DNA of 52,874 nucleotides from Streptomyces sp. T39 (lineage in GTDB: Bacteria; Actinomycetota; Actinomycetes; Streptomycetales; Streptomycetaceae), in assembly GCF_008042045.1 (NCBI RefSeq), contig NZ_RDBP01000012.1:618586-671459 (forward strand), written 5' to 3'. This document shows positions 16,516 through 24,401 of the stretch, in pieces (position 1 is the first letter of the stretch; every line of letters starts with the position of its first letter). Both the position numbers and the translations under genes were made by a program. Below the pieces are notes generated by a model. The model saw only the letters and a list, made by a program, of their open reading frames with translations, ran no database searches and was not told the DNA's origin.

Positions 16516-17132
16516 GCCGAGACCCCCCTCTCCTCCAGAGCGAGCTTCATGGAACGCAGTGCGTAGAACACGCGGGACCGCACGGTCCCGCTGGGTATGC
16601 CGAGCGTTTCGGCCGCCTCATTGACCGTACGCCCCTTGAAATACGTCTCGACAAGGACTTCCCGGTGAGCGGGTGTCAAATCGTCGAGCGCATCCGAGAG
16701 CGTCATGAGCCACAACGCCTTGTCGATCTCGTCCTCCGCGGGCATGACCTCCAGCGGCGACGGATCGACCTCCTGCGGCCGGGCCTGCCGGCTGCGGTGA
16801 GCGTCGATGACGATGCGCCGGGCGACCGTCACCAGCCAGGGTCGGACAGAGCCGGTGGCCCGGTTGAGCCGGCCGGCGTTCTTCCAGGCACGGATGAGCG
16901 TCTCCTGTACGACGTCCTCGGCGCGCTGGCGGTCGCCGGCGACGAGGCGCAGTACGTAGGCGAGCAACGGTCCGGCGTGTTCGCGGTAGAGCGCGCGCAT
17001 CAACTCCTCGTCTGGCACGGAGGTGTCGGTGCGCGGCTTCTCCTCCCCGGTGTCACCGGGACGCGGGAGATGCCCTCTGCGATGGCGGGCCCTTTGCGGA
17101 CGGTCATCGGCCACGGCGGCATCCTTGCGCAC
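16512..17132 (-). CDS. ECF RNA polymerase sigma factor
   Basis: 206 aa. Region 2 (residues 42-112) includes LLAYVLRLVAGDRQRAEDVVQET and RAWKN..; region 4 (about 138-200) has LDDLTPAHREVLVETYFKGRTVNEAAETLGIPSGTVRSRVFYALRSMK with the helix-turn-helix. I chose GTG 17132 because GGGAGG sits 5 nt upstream; no other nearby start has such a site. The first 35 residues are basic and weakly structured. It is expected to autoregulate the operon, but I could not pick out a promoter with confidence. It resembles the SigK/SigL-type ECF groups with RskA-like partners; the exact group needs a profile search. Confidence 0.92.
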   Translation of the reverse strand: MRKDAAVADDRPQRARHRRGHLPRPGDTGEEKPRTDTSVPDEELMRALYREHAGPLLAYVLRLVAGDRQRAEDVVQETLIRAWKNAGRLNRATGSVRPWLVTVARRIVIDAHRSRQARPQEVDPSPLEVMPAEDEIDKALWLMTLSDALDDLTPAHREVLVETYFKGRTVNEAAETLGIPSGTVRSRVFYALRSMKLALEERGVSA

Positions 17133-17268
17133 CTGAACCTCCCGGTCGAGACCCTGCTCACTGCACGGCTGCTGCTTGTCCCCCTCCACTACGGGGGCGG
17201 CCGGGGGTTCACTCAACGCGAGGCGGAAAAACTTCAAGATCTTTTCTGTGGCGGGGTTTCGGCGGGGG

Positions 17269-17943
17269 TCAGGGGCGTCCGCCGGCCGGGGCGGTCGTCC
17301 GCCGCCGGTGGCGCGCGACCCGTTCGCGGTTGCCGCACACCTCGCTGGAGCACCAACGGCGGCGCCGGCCACGGGAGGTGTCGAGGTACACACGGTCGCA
17401 GCCGTCGCCCTCGCAGCGTCTGAGGCGAGCGCGGGCGACGGGGTCGGTGAGCAGTTCGACGGCGTCGCGGGCGACGGCGGCCAGGAGTGCGTCGAGGCCG
17501 GGCGCGGCGCACAGGGCGCGGACGAGGGTGCCGTCCTCGTCCCGTACGGCCCTGATCCGGGGCGGGGGTTCGCCGGCGAGGGAGTTGACCGTCGCGAGGA
17601 CCGGCTCCGACGCCGGGCCGGGGGCGCCCCCGTCGAGCGCGGCGCACACCAACTGGGTGACACAGCGGCGCAGTTCGACGAAGCCGTCGACCCACTCGGC
17701 GCCCAGGTCCGGGAGCGGGGCGGTCGCCGGCACCAGCCCCGCGCCCACCAGCCAGCGGGCCAGCCGGCCGGGTCCCGCGAGCGGTTCGGCGGGCGGTCCG
17801 GCCGGGCCCTGCGCGGCGGGACCGCCGGGAGGGTGCGGTCCGGGCGCCGTCGCGACGAGGTCGAGGCACAGGCGTCCGGAGTCGAACCGCCACGGTGTGC
17901 CGCGCTGCCGCTTGGTCCGGGAAGGGCCCGCACCGACCGCCAT
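17269..17943 (-). CDS. CGNR zinc-finger protein (ABATE domain), putative DNA-binding regulator
   Basis: 224 aa. The N-terminal part (WRFDSGRLCLDLVATAPGP...) matches the ABATE-type domain that precedes CGNR fingers. The C-terminal finger is complete: RRCEGDGCDRVYLDTSR then RRWCSSEVCGNRERVARHR, with the CGNR motif in place. Proteins of this type are taken to be stress-induced transcription factors, but targets are generally unknown. ATG 17943 is preceded by CAGGGA. It lies upstream of the sigma factor on the same strand with a 136-bp gap, so a shared transcript is possible but not shown. Confidence 0.88.
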   Translation of the reverse strand: MAVGAGPSRTKRQRGTPWRFDSGRLCLDLVATAPGPHPPGGPAAQGPAGPPAEPLAGPGRLARWLVGAGLVPATAPLPDLGAEWVDGFVELRRCVTQLVCAALDGGAPGPASEPVLATVNSLAGEPPPRIRAVRDEDGTLVRALCAAPGLDALLAAVARDAVELLTDPVARARLRRCEGDGCDRVYLDTSRGRRRRWCSSEVCGNRERVARHRRRTTAPAGGRP

Positions 17944-18149
17944 GTCCCTGTCACCGCCTCGGTCGTCCCACCGCCGGGTGTCTCCCCCCAGAGTGCCCGT
18001 CCGCGGTGGCGCCCGGAAGACCTCACCCGGGCGGCGTTGCGCCGGACCGGGCCGGGAGGAACACGGGCGCGGTCGGCGCGCGCGAGCGGCTGCGCCCGGC
18101 GCGGCACGCGGGCGGACGGGGCCGCCGTGCGCGGCGGCCGCCCCCGGCG

Positions 18150-19295
18150 TCAGGGACCGTCGTACTTGGTGGCCGCCGCGGGATCCAGGGCGAGCCGGTA
18201 GCCGCGCTTGACGACCGTCTGGATCAGCTTGGGCGTGCCGAGGGCGGTGCGGAGCCGGGCCATCGCCGTCTCGACGGCGTGCTCGTCCTTGCCGGAGCCC
18301 GGCAGCGCGCGCAGGAGGTCCGCCCGGGACACGACCCAGCCGGGACGGTCGGACAGGGCCCGCATCAGGGCCATCCCGGCGGGCGGCACGGTCCTCAGCT
18401 CCTCGTCGACGAGCACGGCGTGACCGCGGATCTCGACGCGGTGCCCCGATACCGGCAGCACCCGTGCCCGCGAGGGCAGTTCGGTGCCGAGCAGCTGGAC
18501 CAGCGGCCCGAGCCGGAATCGCTCCGGCTGGACGGTGTTGATCCCGGCCGCCTGGAGCGGCAGCGCGGTGACCGGGCCGACGCACGCCGCCAGCACGGCG
18601 TGGTCGAGGGTGCGCACGAGCTCCGGCAGCACTCCGCGGCGCTCCGCCCGGGAGAGCAGGGAGACCGCGGCGGGGGCGCTCGTGAAGGTCACCGCGTCGA
18701 GGGCGCGGGCGAGGGTGGCGTCCAGCAGCCGCTCGAGCGGGCCGATGTCCTCCGGCTCCATCCAGCGGTAAACGGGGACGAGGACCACGTCGCCGCCCGC
18801 GGCCCGCAGCGACTCGACGAAACCGGGCAGCGGCTCGCCGTGCAGCTGGAGGGCGATGCGGCGGCCCGCCACTCCCTCCTCCAGCAGCCGGTCGAGGACC
18901 TCGGCCATGGACTCGGAGGCCGGGGACCACTCCTCCGTCAGCCCGGCCGCCCGGATCGCGCCCTTCACCTTGGGCCCGCGGGCCAGCAGTTCGACCCCGC
19001 GCAGCCGGTGCAGCAGCTGCTCCCCGACGCCCCAGCCGTCCGCGGCCTCCACCCAGCCGCGGAAGCCGATCGCGGTGGTGGCGACGACGACGTCGGGCGC
19101 GTGGTCGATCAGTTCCTTGGTGGCGGCGAGCAGTTCCGCGTCGTCCGCGAGCGGCACGATACGCAGTGCGGGCGCGTGCACGACGGCCGCTCCGCGCCGC
19201 TGGAGCAGTGCGCCGAGCTCGTCGGCGCGACGGGCGGCGGTGACGCCGACGGTGAAGCCCGCGAGGGGGCCGTGCGGTTGGCCGTGGTCGTGCAT
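18150..19295 (-). CDS. nnaR: NnaR-type regulator: uroporphyrinogen-III-synthase-like domain fused to a winged helix
   Basis: 381 aa. Residues 10-265 are HemD-like (FTVGVTAARRADELGALLQRRGA ... VTFTSAPAAVSLLSRAERRG) and residues 290-375 an OmpR-type winged helix (VDEELRTVPPAGMALMRAL ... VETAMARLRTALG ... VVKRGYRLAL). In S. coelicolor a protein of this architecture next to narK, NnaR, acts with GlnR to switch on nitrate/nitrite assimilation; it is a regulator rather than a haem enzyme (established). I favour ATG 19295, where GGGGA lies upstream and homologues begin before GPLAGFTVGVTAARR; ATG 19412 would add 39 residues and would place the GlnR-like box over its ribosome site. Confidence 0.88.
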   Translation of the reverse strand: MHDHGQPHGPLAGFTVGVTAARRADELGALLQRRGAAVVHAPALRIVPLADDAELLAATKELIDHAPDVVVATTAIGFRGWVEAADGWGVGEQLLHRLRGVELLARGPKVKGAIRAAGLTEEWSPASESMAEVLDRLLEEGVAGRRIALQLHGEPLPGFVESLRAAGGDVVLVPVYRWMEPEDIGPLERLLDATLARALDAVTFTSAPAAVSLLSRAERRGVLPELVRTLDHAVLAACVGPVTALPLQAAGINTVQPERFRLGPLVQLLGTELPSRARVLPVSGHRVEIRGHAVLVDEELRTVPPAGMALMRALSDRPGWVVSRADLLRALPGSGKDEHAVETAMARLRTALGTPKLIQTVVKRGYRLALDPAAATKYDGP

Positions 19296-19390
19296 CTCAG
19301 TCGTCCCCACTGGATGTGCCCCGTCGCGGCGCGCCCTCGCGGGCCTGCCCCACGGGGCGGTGAACTGGCGACCGAGCCTGTCAAAGGCGC

Positions 19391-19428
19391 GTGACAGGCC
19401 CGGATCGCTCATATTTCCCTGTTGTTAC
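19391..19428 (-). promoter_or_regulatory. GlnR-like box upstream of nnaR
   Basis: On the minus strand GTAAC-N6-GAAAT (19428-19413) matches the GlnR consensus gTnAC-n6-GaAAC. In the same 11-bp register a GTCAC follows at 19395-19391. It lies about 120 bp upstream of ATG 19295. GlnR is the global nitrogen regulator of Streptomyces and is known to control nnaR and narK homologues. Confidence 0.55.
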
Positions 19429-19465
19429 GCGGACGACCCCTGACGCCGCCGCGCTGCCGGGTACG

Positions 19466-20818
19466 TCACACCCGGGCGTACTCGGGCTCCGGCGCCGTCT
19501 CGTCCCGCGCGGTGCGGACCGGGACGACGGCGGGCCGGCGAAGGTATACCGCCCAGGTCACCAGGCAGCAGACCGCGTAGAAGGCGAGGAAGGCCACGAA
19601 GGCGGCGGTGCCGGTGCCCGCGGTCTGGAAGGACTGGCGGAAGGCCAGGTTGATGGCGAGGCCGCCGACGCCGCCCACGGCCCCGATGAGGCCCATCGAG
19701 CCCCCGGACAGCCGGCGGCCGTAGGCGGCGGCCCGCTCGCCGGTCAGTCCCTGGGCGAGCGCCTTGTTCTGGAAGATGCCGGGGATCATCTTGAAGGTGG
19801 ACCCGTTGCCGAGACCGCTGAGCACGAAGAGCGCCGTGAAGCCGACGAGGAAGACCGGCAGCGACTCCTGGACGGAGGCGGCGATCACGACACCGGTCGC
19901 CGCGGCCATCGCGACGAAGGTCGCCAGGGTGATCCGGGCACCGCCGAAGCGGTCGGCGAGCAGTCCGCCGACCGGCCGGATGAGCGAGCCGAGCAGCGGA
20001 CCGATGAAGGTGAGCGAGGCCGCCTGCAGCGGGGTCCGGCCGAACTGGGTCTGGAGCACCAGTCCGAAGGCGAAGCTGTAGCCGATGAACGAGCCGAACG
20101 TGCCGATGTAGAGCAGGGCCATGATCCAGGTGTGGCCGTCCCTGGCCGCCGCCTTGAAGGCCCCGGTGTCGTTCCTGACCGGGGCGAGGTTGTCCATCCG
20201 CAGCGCGGAGCACACCGCGGCGATCACGATGAGCGGCAGGTAGATGCCGAGCAGCAGACGGGGGTGGCCGGCGCCGGCGGTACCGATGACGAGCAGGGCG
20301 ACCAGCTGGATGACCGGGACGCCGATGTTTCCGCCGCCCGCGTTGAGGCCCAGGGCCCAGCCCTTCTTCCGCAGCGGGAAGAAGGCGTTGATGTTGGTCA
20401 TGGACGAGGCGAAGTTGCCGCCTCCGACGCCGGTGAGGGCGGCCACCAGGACGAACGTTGCGTACGAGGTGCCCGGCTCCATCACGGTCCAGGCGGCGCC
20501 GGCCGGCAGGAGGAGCAGCAGCGCGCTGAAGACGGTCCAGTTCCGGCCGCCGAAGCGGGCGACGGCGAAGGTGTACGGCACCCGGATCACGGCGCCGACC
20601 AGGGTCGCGGTCCCGATCAGGAAGAACTTTCCGGCCGGGTCGATGCCGTACTCGGGCCCCATGAAGAGGACCATCACGGACCACAGGCTCCAGATCGAGA
20701 AGCCGATGTGCTCACTCAGCACGGAGAAGGCGAGGTTCCGCCGGGCGATCCGCTCCCCTTTCGTCCGCCAGAACGTCTCGTCCTCGGGGTCCCACTTTTC
20801 GATCCACCGGCCTGCCAT
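19466..20818 (-). CDS. narK: Nitrate/nitrite transporter, NarK/NNP family (MFS)
   Basis: 450 aa, about 12 membrane segments. The NNP signature is clear: GGGNFASSMTNINAFFP near residue 140 and a second signature GLGNGSTFKMIPGIF in the C-terminal half, both lining the substrate path. The N-terminus WIEKWDPEDETFWRTKGERIARRNL is typical of actinobacterial NarK. It could import nitrate for assimilation or export nitrite; the nearby nnaR and GlnR-like boxes favour a role in nitrogen assimilation. Transcribed just ahead of nnaR with a 170-bp gap. Confidence 0.95.
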   Translation of the reverse strand: MAGRWIEKWDPEDETFWRTKGERIARRNLAFSVLSEHIGFSIWSLWSVMVLFMGPEYGIDPAGKFFLIGTATLVGAVIRVPYTFAVARFGGRNWTVFSALLLLLPAGAAWTVMEPGTSYATFVLVAALTGVGGGNFASSMTNINAFFPLRKKGWALGLNAGGGNIGVPVIQLVALLVIGTAGAGHPRLLLGIYLPLIVIAAVCSALRMDNLAPVRNDTGAFKAAARDGHTWIMALLYIGTFGSFIGYSFAFGLVLQTQFGRTPLQAASLTFIGPLLGSLIRPVGGLLADRFGGARITLATFVAMAAATGVVIAASVQESLPVFLVGFTALFVLSGLGNGSTFKMIPGIFQNKALAQGLTGERAAAYGRRLSGGSMGLIGAVGGVGGLAINLAFRQSFQTAGTGTAAFVAFLAFYAVCCLVTWAVYLRRPAVVPVRTARDETAPEPEYARV

Positions 20819-20868
20819 CGTGCGCCTCCACCTGGGTCTGGTCGTGAGGACGACCGTAGGGACGGCGC

Positions 20869-20884
20869 GTTTCAGCCCGGTGGC
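20869..20884 (-). promoter_or_regulatory. GlnR-like half box upstream of narK
   Basis: GCCAC-N6-GAAAC on the minus strand, one mismatch from GTnAC-n6-GAAAC, about 50 bp upstream of the narK start. I do not see a convincing second half-site. Confidence 0.4.
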
Positions 20885-20912
20885 ACGAGGTGACCGGTGC
20901 GAGAAGTTGCTC

Positions 20913-21926
20913 TCACTCGGCGGCGGCGTCCGTGGTGAGGGCCGCGGTGCGTGCGGGTTCGCGGCGGGGGGCCCGCATCACGGCGGTGTCCTGGTCCGGC
21001 AGCCAGTCACCGGCCGTCCGGCGCAGCCAGCCCTCGTCCGCCGCGAGCCGGGCGGCGGCCGTCCGCAGGGCGTCGAGACCGGGGTGGCGCAGCCCCGCGC
21101 GCCAGACCATGGACAGCGGGGACAGCGGTACGGGGTCGGTGATCGGCCGCCGCACCGTGCCGGGCATCGCGGGGAAGTCGACCACGGCGAGGACGGGGTT
21201 GCGGCTCTTGGCCATCACCCGCCGGAACTCCTCCGCCCCCACGGCCATGGGCGCGGGCGGTGCCACGGCGATGCCCCGCCCCTCGAACAGCAGGTCGGCG
21301 AAGTCGGTCCACTCGCGGGTGCGCGGGTTGCCCGCGCCGGCGTAGACGCTCTCCCCCGCCAGGGCGTCCAGCGGCACGCTCTCCCGCGCGGCGAGCGGGT
21401 GGTCCTCGGGCAGCAGGACGGCCATCGGCTCCAGCCGGACGGGCTGGTGGGCCAGGAGGGCCCGGGCGGCCGGGGCGAGACCGGCGAAGCGGCCGAACGA
21501 CACGTCGAGCCGGCCCGCGGCGATCTCCGCGGCGGCGCCCGTCAGCCCGCTCTCGTAGCGCGCCATCAGCTCGCAGTCCGGGGCCAGTTCGCGCGCCAGG
21601 GCGAGCACCCGCCCGGAGGTCATGCCCGCGCTGTTGAGGTCGACGAGGAGCGGACGCACGGCGCCCGTGGCGGCGGCGAGCAGTTCGTCCTGGGCGAGGA
21701 GCAGCCGCCGTGCGTAGGGCAGCAGCCGTTCGGCGTCGGCGGTCGGCGTGACCTGCCGGGTGGTCCGGACGAAGAGCTCGGTGCCGAGTTCCCGCTCCAG
21801 CCGCCGGATGTCGCGGCTGAGGGCCTGCTGGGCGACGAAGAGCCGGGCGGCGGCCCGGGTGAAGTGCAGTTCCTCGGCCACGGCCACGAAGGCGCGCAGC
21901 AGCCGGGGATCCAGGTCTCGGGTCAC
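20913..21926 (-). CDS. LysR-family transcriptional regulator
   Basis: 337 aa from GTG 21926. The N-terminal helix-turn-helix is canonical (LDPRLLRAFVAVAEELHFTRAAARLFVAQQALSRDIRRLERELG). The C-terminal effector domain is shortened by divergence but keeps the two-lobe pattern. The divergent MFS gene starts 82 bp away and the gap holds the dyad CATTCA-N14-TGAATG, so the regulator most likely controls that exporter and itself. The effector is unknown. An ATG at 22010 would extend the protein across the intergenic dyad and is less likely. Confidence 0.92.
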   Translation of the reverse strand: MTRDLDPRLLRAFVAVAEELHFTRAAARLFVAQQALSRDIRRLERELGTELFVRTTRQVTPTADAERLLPYARRLLLAQDELLAAATGAVRPLLVDLNSAGMTSGRVLALARELAPDCELMARYESGLTGAAAEIAAGRLDVSFGRFAGLAPAARALLAHQPVRLEPMAVLLPEDHPLAARESVPLDALAGESVYAGAGNPRTREWTDFADLLFEGRGIAVAPPAPMAVGAEEFRRVMAKSRNPVLAVVDFPAMPGTVRRPITDPVPLSPLSMVWRAGLRHPGLDALRTAAARLAADEGWLRRTAGDWLPDQDTAVMRAPRREPARTAALTTDAAAE

Positions 21927-21930
21927 AGCG

Positions 21931-21956
21931 CATTCAACAACACGGATGCGTGAATG
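21931..21956. promoter_or_regulatory. Dyad between the LysR and MFS genes
   Basis: CATTCA (21931-21936) and TGAATG (21951-21956) are perfect inverted arms separated by 14 bp, in the shared promoter of two divergent genes. This fits a LysR-type recognition site. Confidence 0.5.
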
Positions 21957-22008
21957 GCCATCGGGCCGGTGTTGGACCGCTCGCGGGCGCGCGGACGAGG
22001 GTGGGTCC

Positions 22009-23331
22009 ATGCACCGGACCTCCCGGCCGACGACGGCCGTCCGCCCCGCGCCGCCCGCGATACCGCCCGGCGCCCCGGCCTTCGCCCCGCGCTTCGGCCC
22101 TGGCCACGCCCCCGTCCACCGGGGTCCGCGGCAGCCGGACCGGCGCCGCCCGGCGGGCCCCTACCGGCGGCTGTTCGCCGTGCCCGGCACCCGCGCCTTC
22201 ACCGCGGGGAACCTGCTCGCCCGGCTGCCCACGGGCATGTTCGGCGTCAGCGCCGTCGTCATGATCGCCGGCTCCTACGGCTCGTACGCCCTGGCGGGCT
22301 CGGTGACGGCGGCCGGACTGGCGGCGACCGCGCTGGTGGCGCCGTGGACGGCACGGCTCGTCGACCGGTACGGGCAGGCGCGGATCGCGGTGCCGGCGGC
22401 GGCGCTCGCCGTCCTCGGCCAGCTGGCGCTGGTGGTGTGCGTATGGCGTGACGCCCCGGCCTGGACGCTGTTCGCCGCCTACGCGGCGACCGCGACCTGC
22501 CCCAACACCGGGGGCATGTCCCGGGCGCGCTGGGCCCATCTGTACCGGGACGACCCGGGGGCGCTGCACACGGCGAACTCGTTCGAGCAGGCCGTCGACG
22601 AGCTGTGCTTCATGCTGGGCCCCGTGCTCGCCGCGTTCCTGTGCTCGGCGCTCTTCCCCCAGGCGGGCACCCTGGCCGGCGCGTTCCTGCTGCTCACCGG
22701 CGTGCTCCTGTTCGCGGCCCAGCGGGCGACCGAGCCGCCGCCCGCCCCGCGCACGGCGGCCGGCTCACCGCTGCGCGCTCCGGGCATGCGGCCGCTGCTC
22801 GCCGTCTTCCTGGCGACGGGCGCGGTCTTCGGCGCCATGGAGGTCGTCACCCTCGCCTTCGTCGACGGCCCGGCGGCCGGTGCGGTGCTCGCCCTCCAGG
22901 CGGCCGGCTCGTGTGCGGCCGGGCTGGTCTACGGCAGGGTCCGGCGGTCCGCCGGTCTGGTGGCCTGCCTGGGCGCGATGACCGTTCTGATGTCCCTGCC
23001 GCTGCTGGCCGCGGCGGGCACGGGCGCGGTCCCGGCGGTGGCCGCTGCGCTGCTGGTGGCGGGCATGGCGACGGCGCCGACGATGGTGACGGGGATGACG
23101 CGGGTGCAGCGGCTGACGCCGGGCGGCCGGACGAACGAGGGCATGACCCTCGCGGTCACGGCCCTGCTCGGGGGGATCGCGGCCGGGTCGGCGGGCGGCG
23201 GCTGGACGGTGGAGCACCTGAGCCCGGCGGCCGGCTACGCGGTGCCGGTCTGCGCGGCGGCGCTGGCCCTGGCGCTGGCGGCCGCGACGGCCGGGCGCGG
23301 CGCCGGGGCCCGGCAGGGCGTGGGGGCATGA
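22009..23331 (+). CDS. MFS transporter
   Basis: 440 aa. A Pro/Arg-rich cytoplasmic leader of about 55 residues precedes the first helix; 10-12 membrane segments follow. The loop after helix 2 reads APWTARLVDRYGQARIAVP, a recognisable MFS motif A variant. ATG 22009 has GAGG nearby. It is divergent from the LysR gene, the usual layout for a regulated drug or metabolite exporter; the substrate is unknown. Related Streptomyces proteins are annotated simply as MFS transporters. Confidence 0.88.
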   Translation: MHRTSRPTTAVRPAPPAIPPGAPAFAPRFGPGHAPVHRGPRQPDRRRPAGPYRRLFAVPGTRAFTAGNLLARLPTGMFGVSAVVMIAGSYGSYALAGSVTAAGLAATALVAPWTARLVDRYGQARIAVPAAALAVLGQLALVVCVWRDAPAWTLFAAYAATATCPNTGGMSRARWAHLYRDDPGALHTANSFEQAVDELCFMLGPVLAAFLCSALFPQAGTLAGAFLLLTGVLLFAAQRATEPPPAPRTAAGSPLRAPGMRPLLAVFLATGAVFGAMEVVTLAFVDGPAAGAVLALQAAGSCAAGLVYGRVRRSAGLVACLGAMTVLMSLPLLAAAGTGAVPAVAAALLVAGMATAPTMVTGMTRVQRLTPGGRTNEGMTLAVTALLGGIAAGSAGGGWTVEHLSPAAGYAVPVCAAALALALAAATAGRGAGARQGVGA

Positions 23332-23365
23332 CGAAGGCCCGCCGGCAGGTGCCGGCGGGCCTTCG
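23332..23365. terminator. Hairpin between the MFS gene and ssrA
   Basis: Arms CGAAGGCCCGCCGGCA and its complement with a 2-nt apex, starting one base after the MFS stop; it can serve both convergent units. Confidence 0.75.
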
Positions 23366-23410
23366 CCCACATGGGATGCGGAACCGGGGGCATGGCCCCC
23401 GGGCTCCATC

Positions 23411-23804
23411 GGTGGAGATGGCGGGAATCGAACCCGCGTCCAACGGTGCAGAACCAGGGCTTCTCCGTGTGCAGTCCGCTGCGATTTTCTCAGCCCCGGA
23501 GATCACGCGGACAAGTCTCCGACGGGCTCAGTCACTGTTTGATTTCCCTCCGGACCCCGTGACCGGGTCTAGAGGTTTAGTTCCCTAGTTGACGCCAGGA
23601 ACCGGGTCGGGAACAGCCCCGGGCTGACGCTCCATGAGTGAAGGTTCGTCTCTACTGCTTATCAGGCAGCGAGGGCGAAGGCTTCGGAGTTATCGCGCTT
23701 GGAATCGGCGATTATTGGTTGCGACATATGGTTTACGAGATCATTGCCGCTTCCTCGACACGCTTCCCCTGCCTCGACATCCGCTGTCGAAACCGATCAT
23801 CCCC
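23411..23804 (-). ncRNA. ssrA: Transfer-messenger RNA (tmRNA)
   Basis: Rescues stalled ribosomes with SmpB and tags the broken protein. The 5' end GGGGATGATCGGTTTCGACAG (23804 downwards) pairs with the 3' end CATCTCC (23420-23414); the T-arm reads GGTTCGATTCCCGCC. After the acceptor stem the DNA reads ACCG, so the terminal A of CCA must be added after transcription. The tag frame runs 23709-23662 and reads ADSKRDNSEAFALAA followed by TGA TAA. The ALAA end is the proteolysis signal. Length about 394 nt, normal for Streptomyces. It lies 100 bp downstream of smpB, on the same strand. Confidence 0.95.
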
Positions 23805-23854
23805 ATGTTGATTTTTCAAGCCCCCCTCGGGGGGCGCTGCCATCGTACGTGACC

Positions 23855-23880
23855 AACGCACGCGGATGCCAGCGTATTCC
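23855..23880 (-). promoter_or_regulatory. SigR-type promoter upstream of ssrA
   Basis: Minus strand GGAAT (23880-23876), exactly 18 nt, GTT (23857-23855). This fits the SigR consensus GGAAT-N18-GTT; the tmRNA 5' end lies about 50 nt beyond, implying a processed leader. From memory, ssrA is among reported SigR targets in S. coelicolor. Confidence 0.6.
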
Positions 23881-23903
23881 GCCGGGCCCCGCCGGGCCCG
23901 GGA

Positions 23904-24383
23904 TCAGGCGCGCTGCTTGCGGCGGACCGCCGACATCGCCCGGTCCGCCTCGCGGCGGTCCTGCTTCTCGCGCAGCGTCTGACGCTTGTCGTACTCCTTC
24001 TTGCCCTTCGCCAGCGCGATCTCGACCTTCGCCCTGCCGTTCGTGAAGTACAGGGCGAGGGGCACGATCGTGTGACCCGTCTCCTGGGACTTCGACTCCA
24101 GCTTGTCGATCTCCTCGCGGTGCAGCAGCAGCTTCCGCTTGCGGCGCGCGCTGTGGTTGGTCCAGGTGCCCTGGGCGTACTCCGGGACGTGCACGTTGTG
24201 CAGCCACGCCTCGCCGCCGTCGATCTGGACGAAGCCGTCCGCGAGCGAGGCCCTCCCCTGGCGGAGCGACTTCACCTCGGTCCCCGTCAGCACGAGACCG
24301 CACTCGTAGGTGTCGAGGATGTGGTAGTCGTGCCGCGCCTTCTTGTTCTGGGCGATCAGCTTGCGCCCTGATTCCTTTGCCAT
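23904..24383 (-). CDS. smpB: SsrA-binding protein SmpB
   Basis: 159 aa, full length. It binds tmRNA and places it in the ribosomal A site during trans-translation. Conserved features: [31 protein letters not shown], the ADGFVQ segment, [18 protein letters not shown], and a basic C-terminal tail that enters the mRNA channel ([25 protein letters not shown]). It starts 18 bp after the protease stop, so it is probably in the ftsEX transcript as well as near its partner RNA. Confidence 0.97.
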   Translation of the reverse strand: MAKESGRKLIAQNKKARHDYHILDTYECGLVLTGTEVKSLRQGRASLADGFVQIDGGEAWLHNVHVPEYAQGTWTNHSARRKRKLLLHREEIDKLESKSQETGHTIVPLALYFTNGRAKVEIALAKGKKEYDKRQTLREKQDRREADRAMSAVRRKQRA

Positions 24384-24401
24384 AGTGCGCTCATTTTCGC
24401 A

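Noticed and set aside
23411..23450. A tRNA gene suggested by the GGTTCGATTCCC T-arm
   Set aside because: It is the 3' end of the tmRNA; the 5' partner and tag frame are about 390 nt away.
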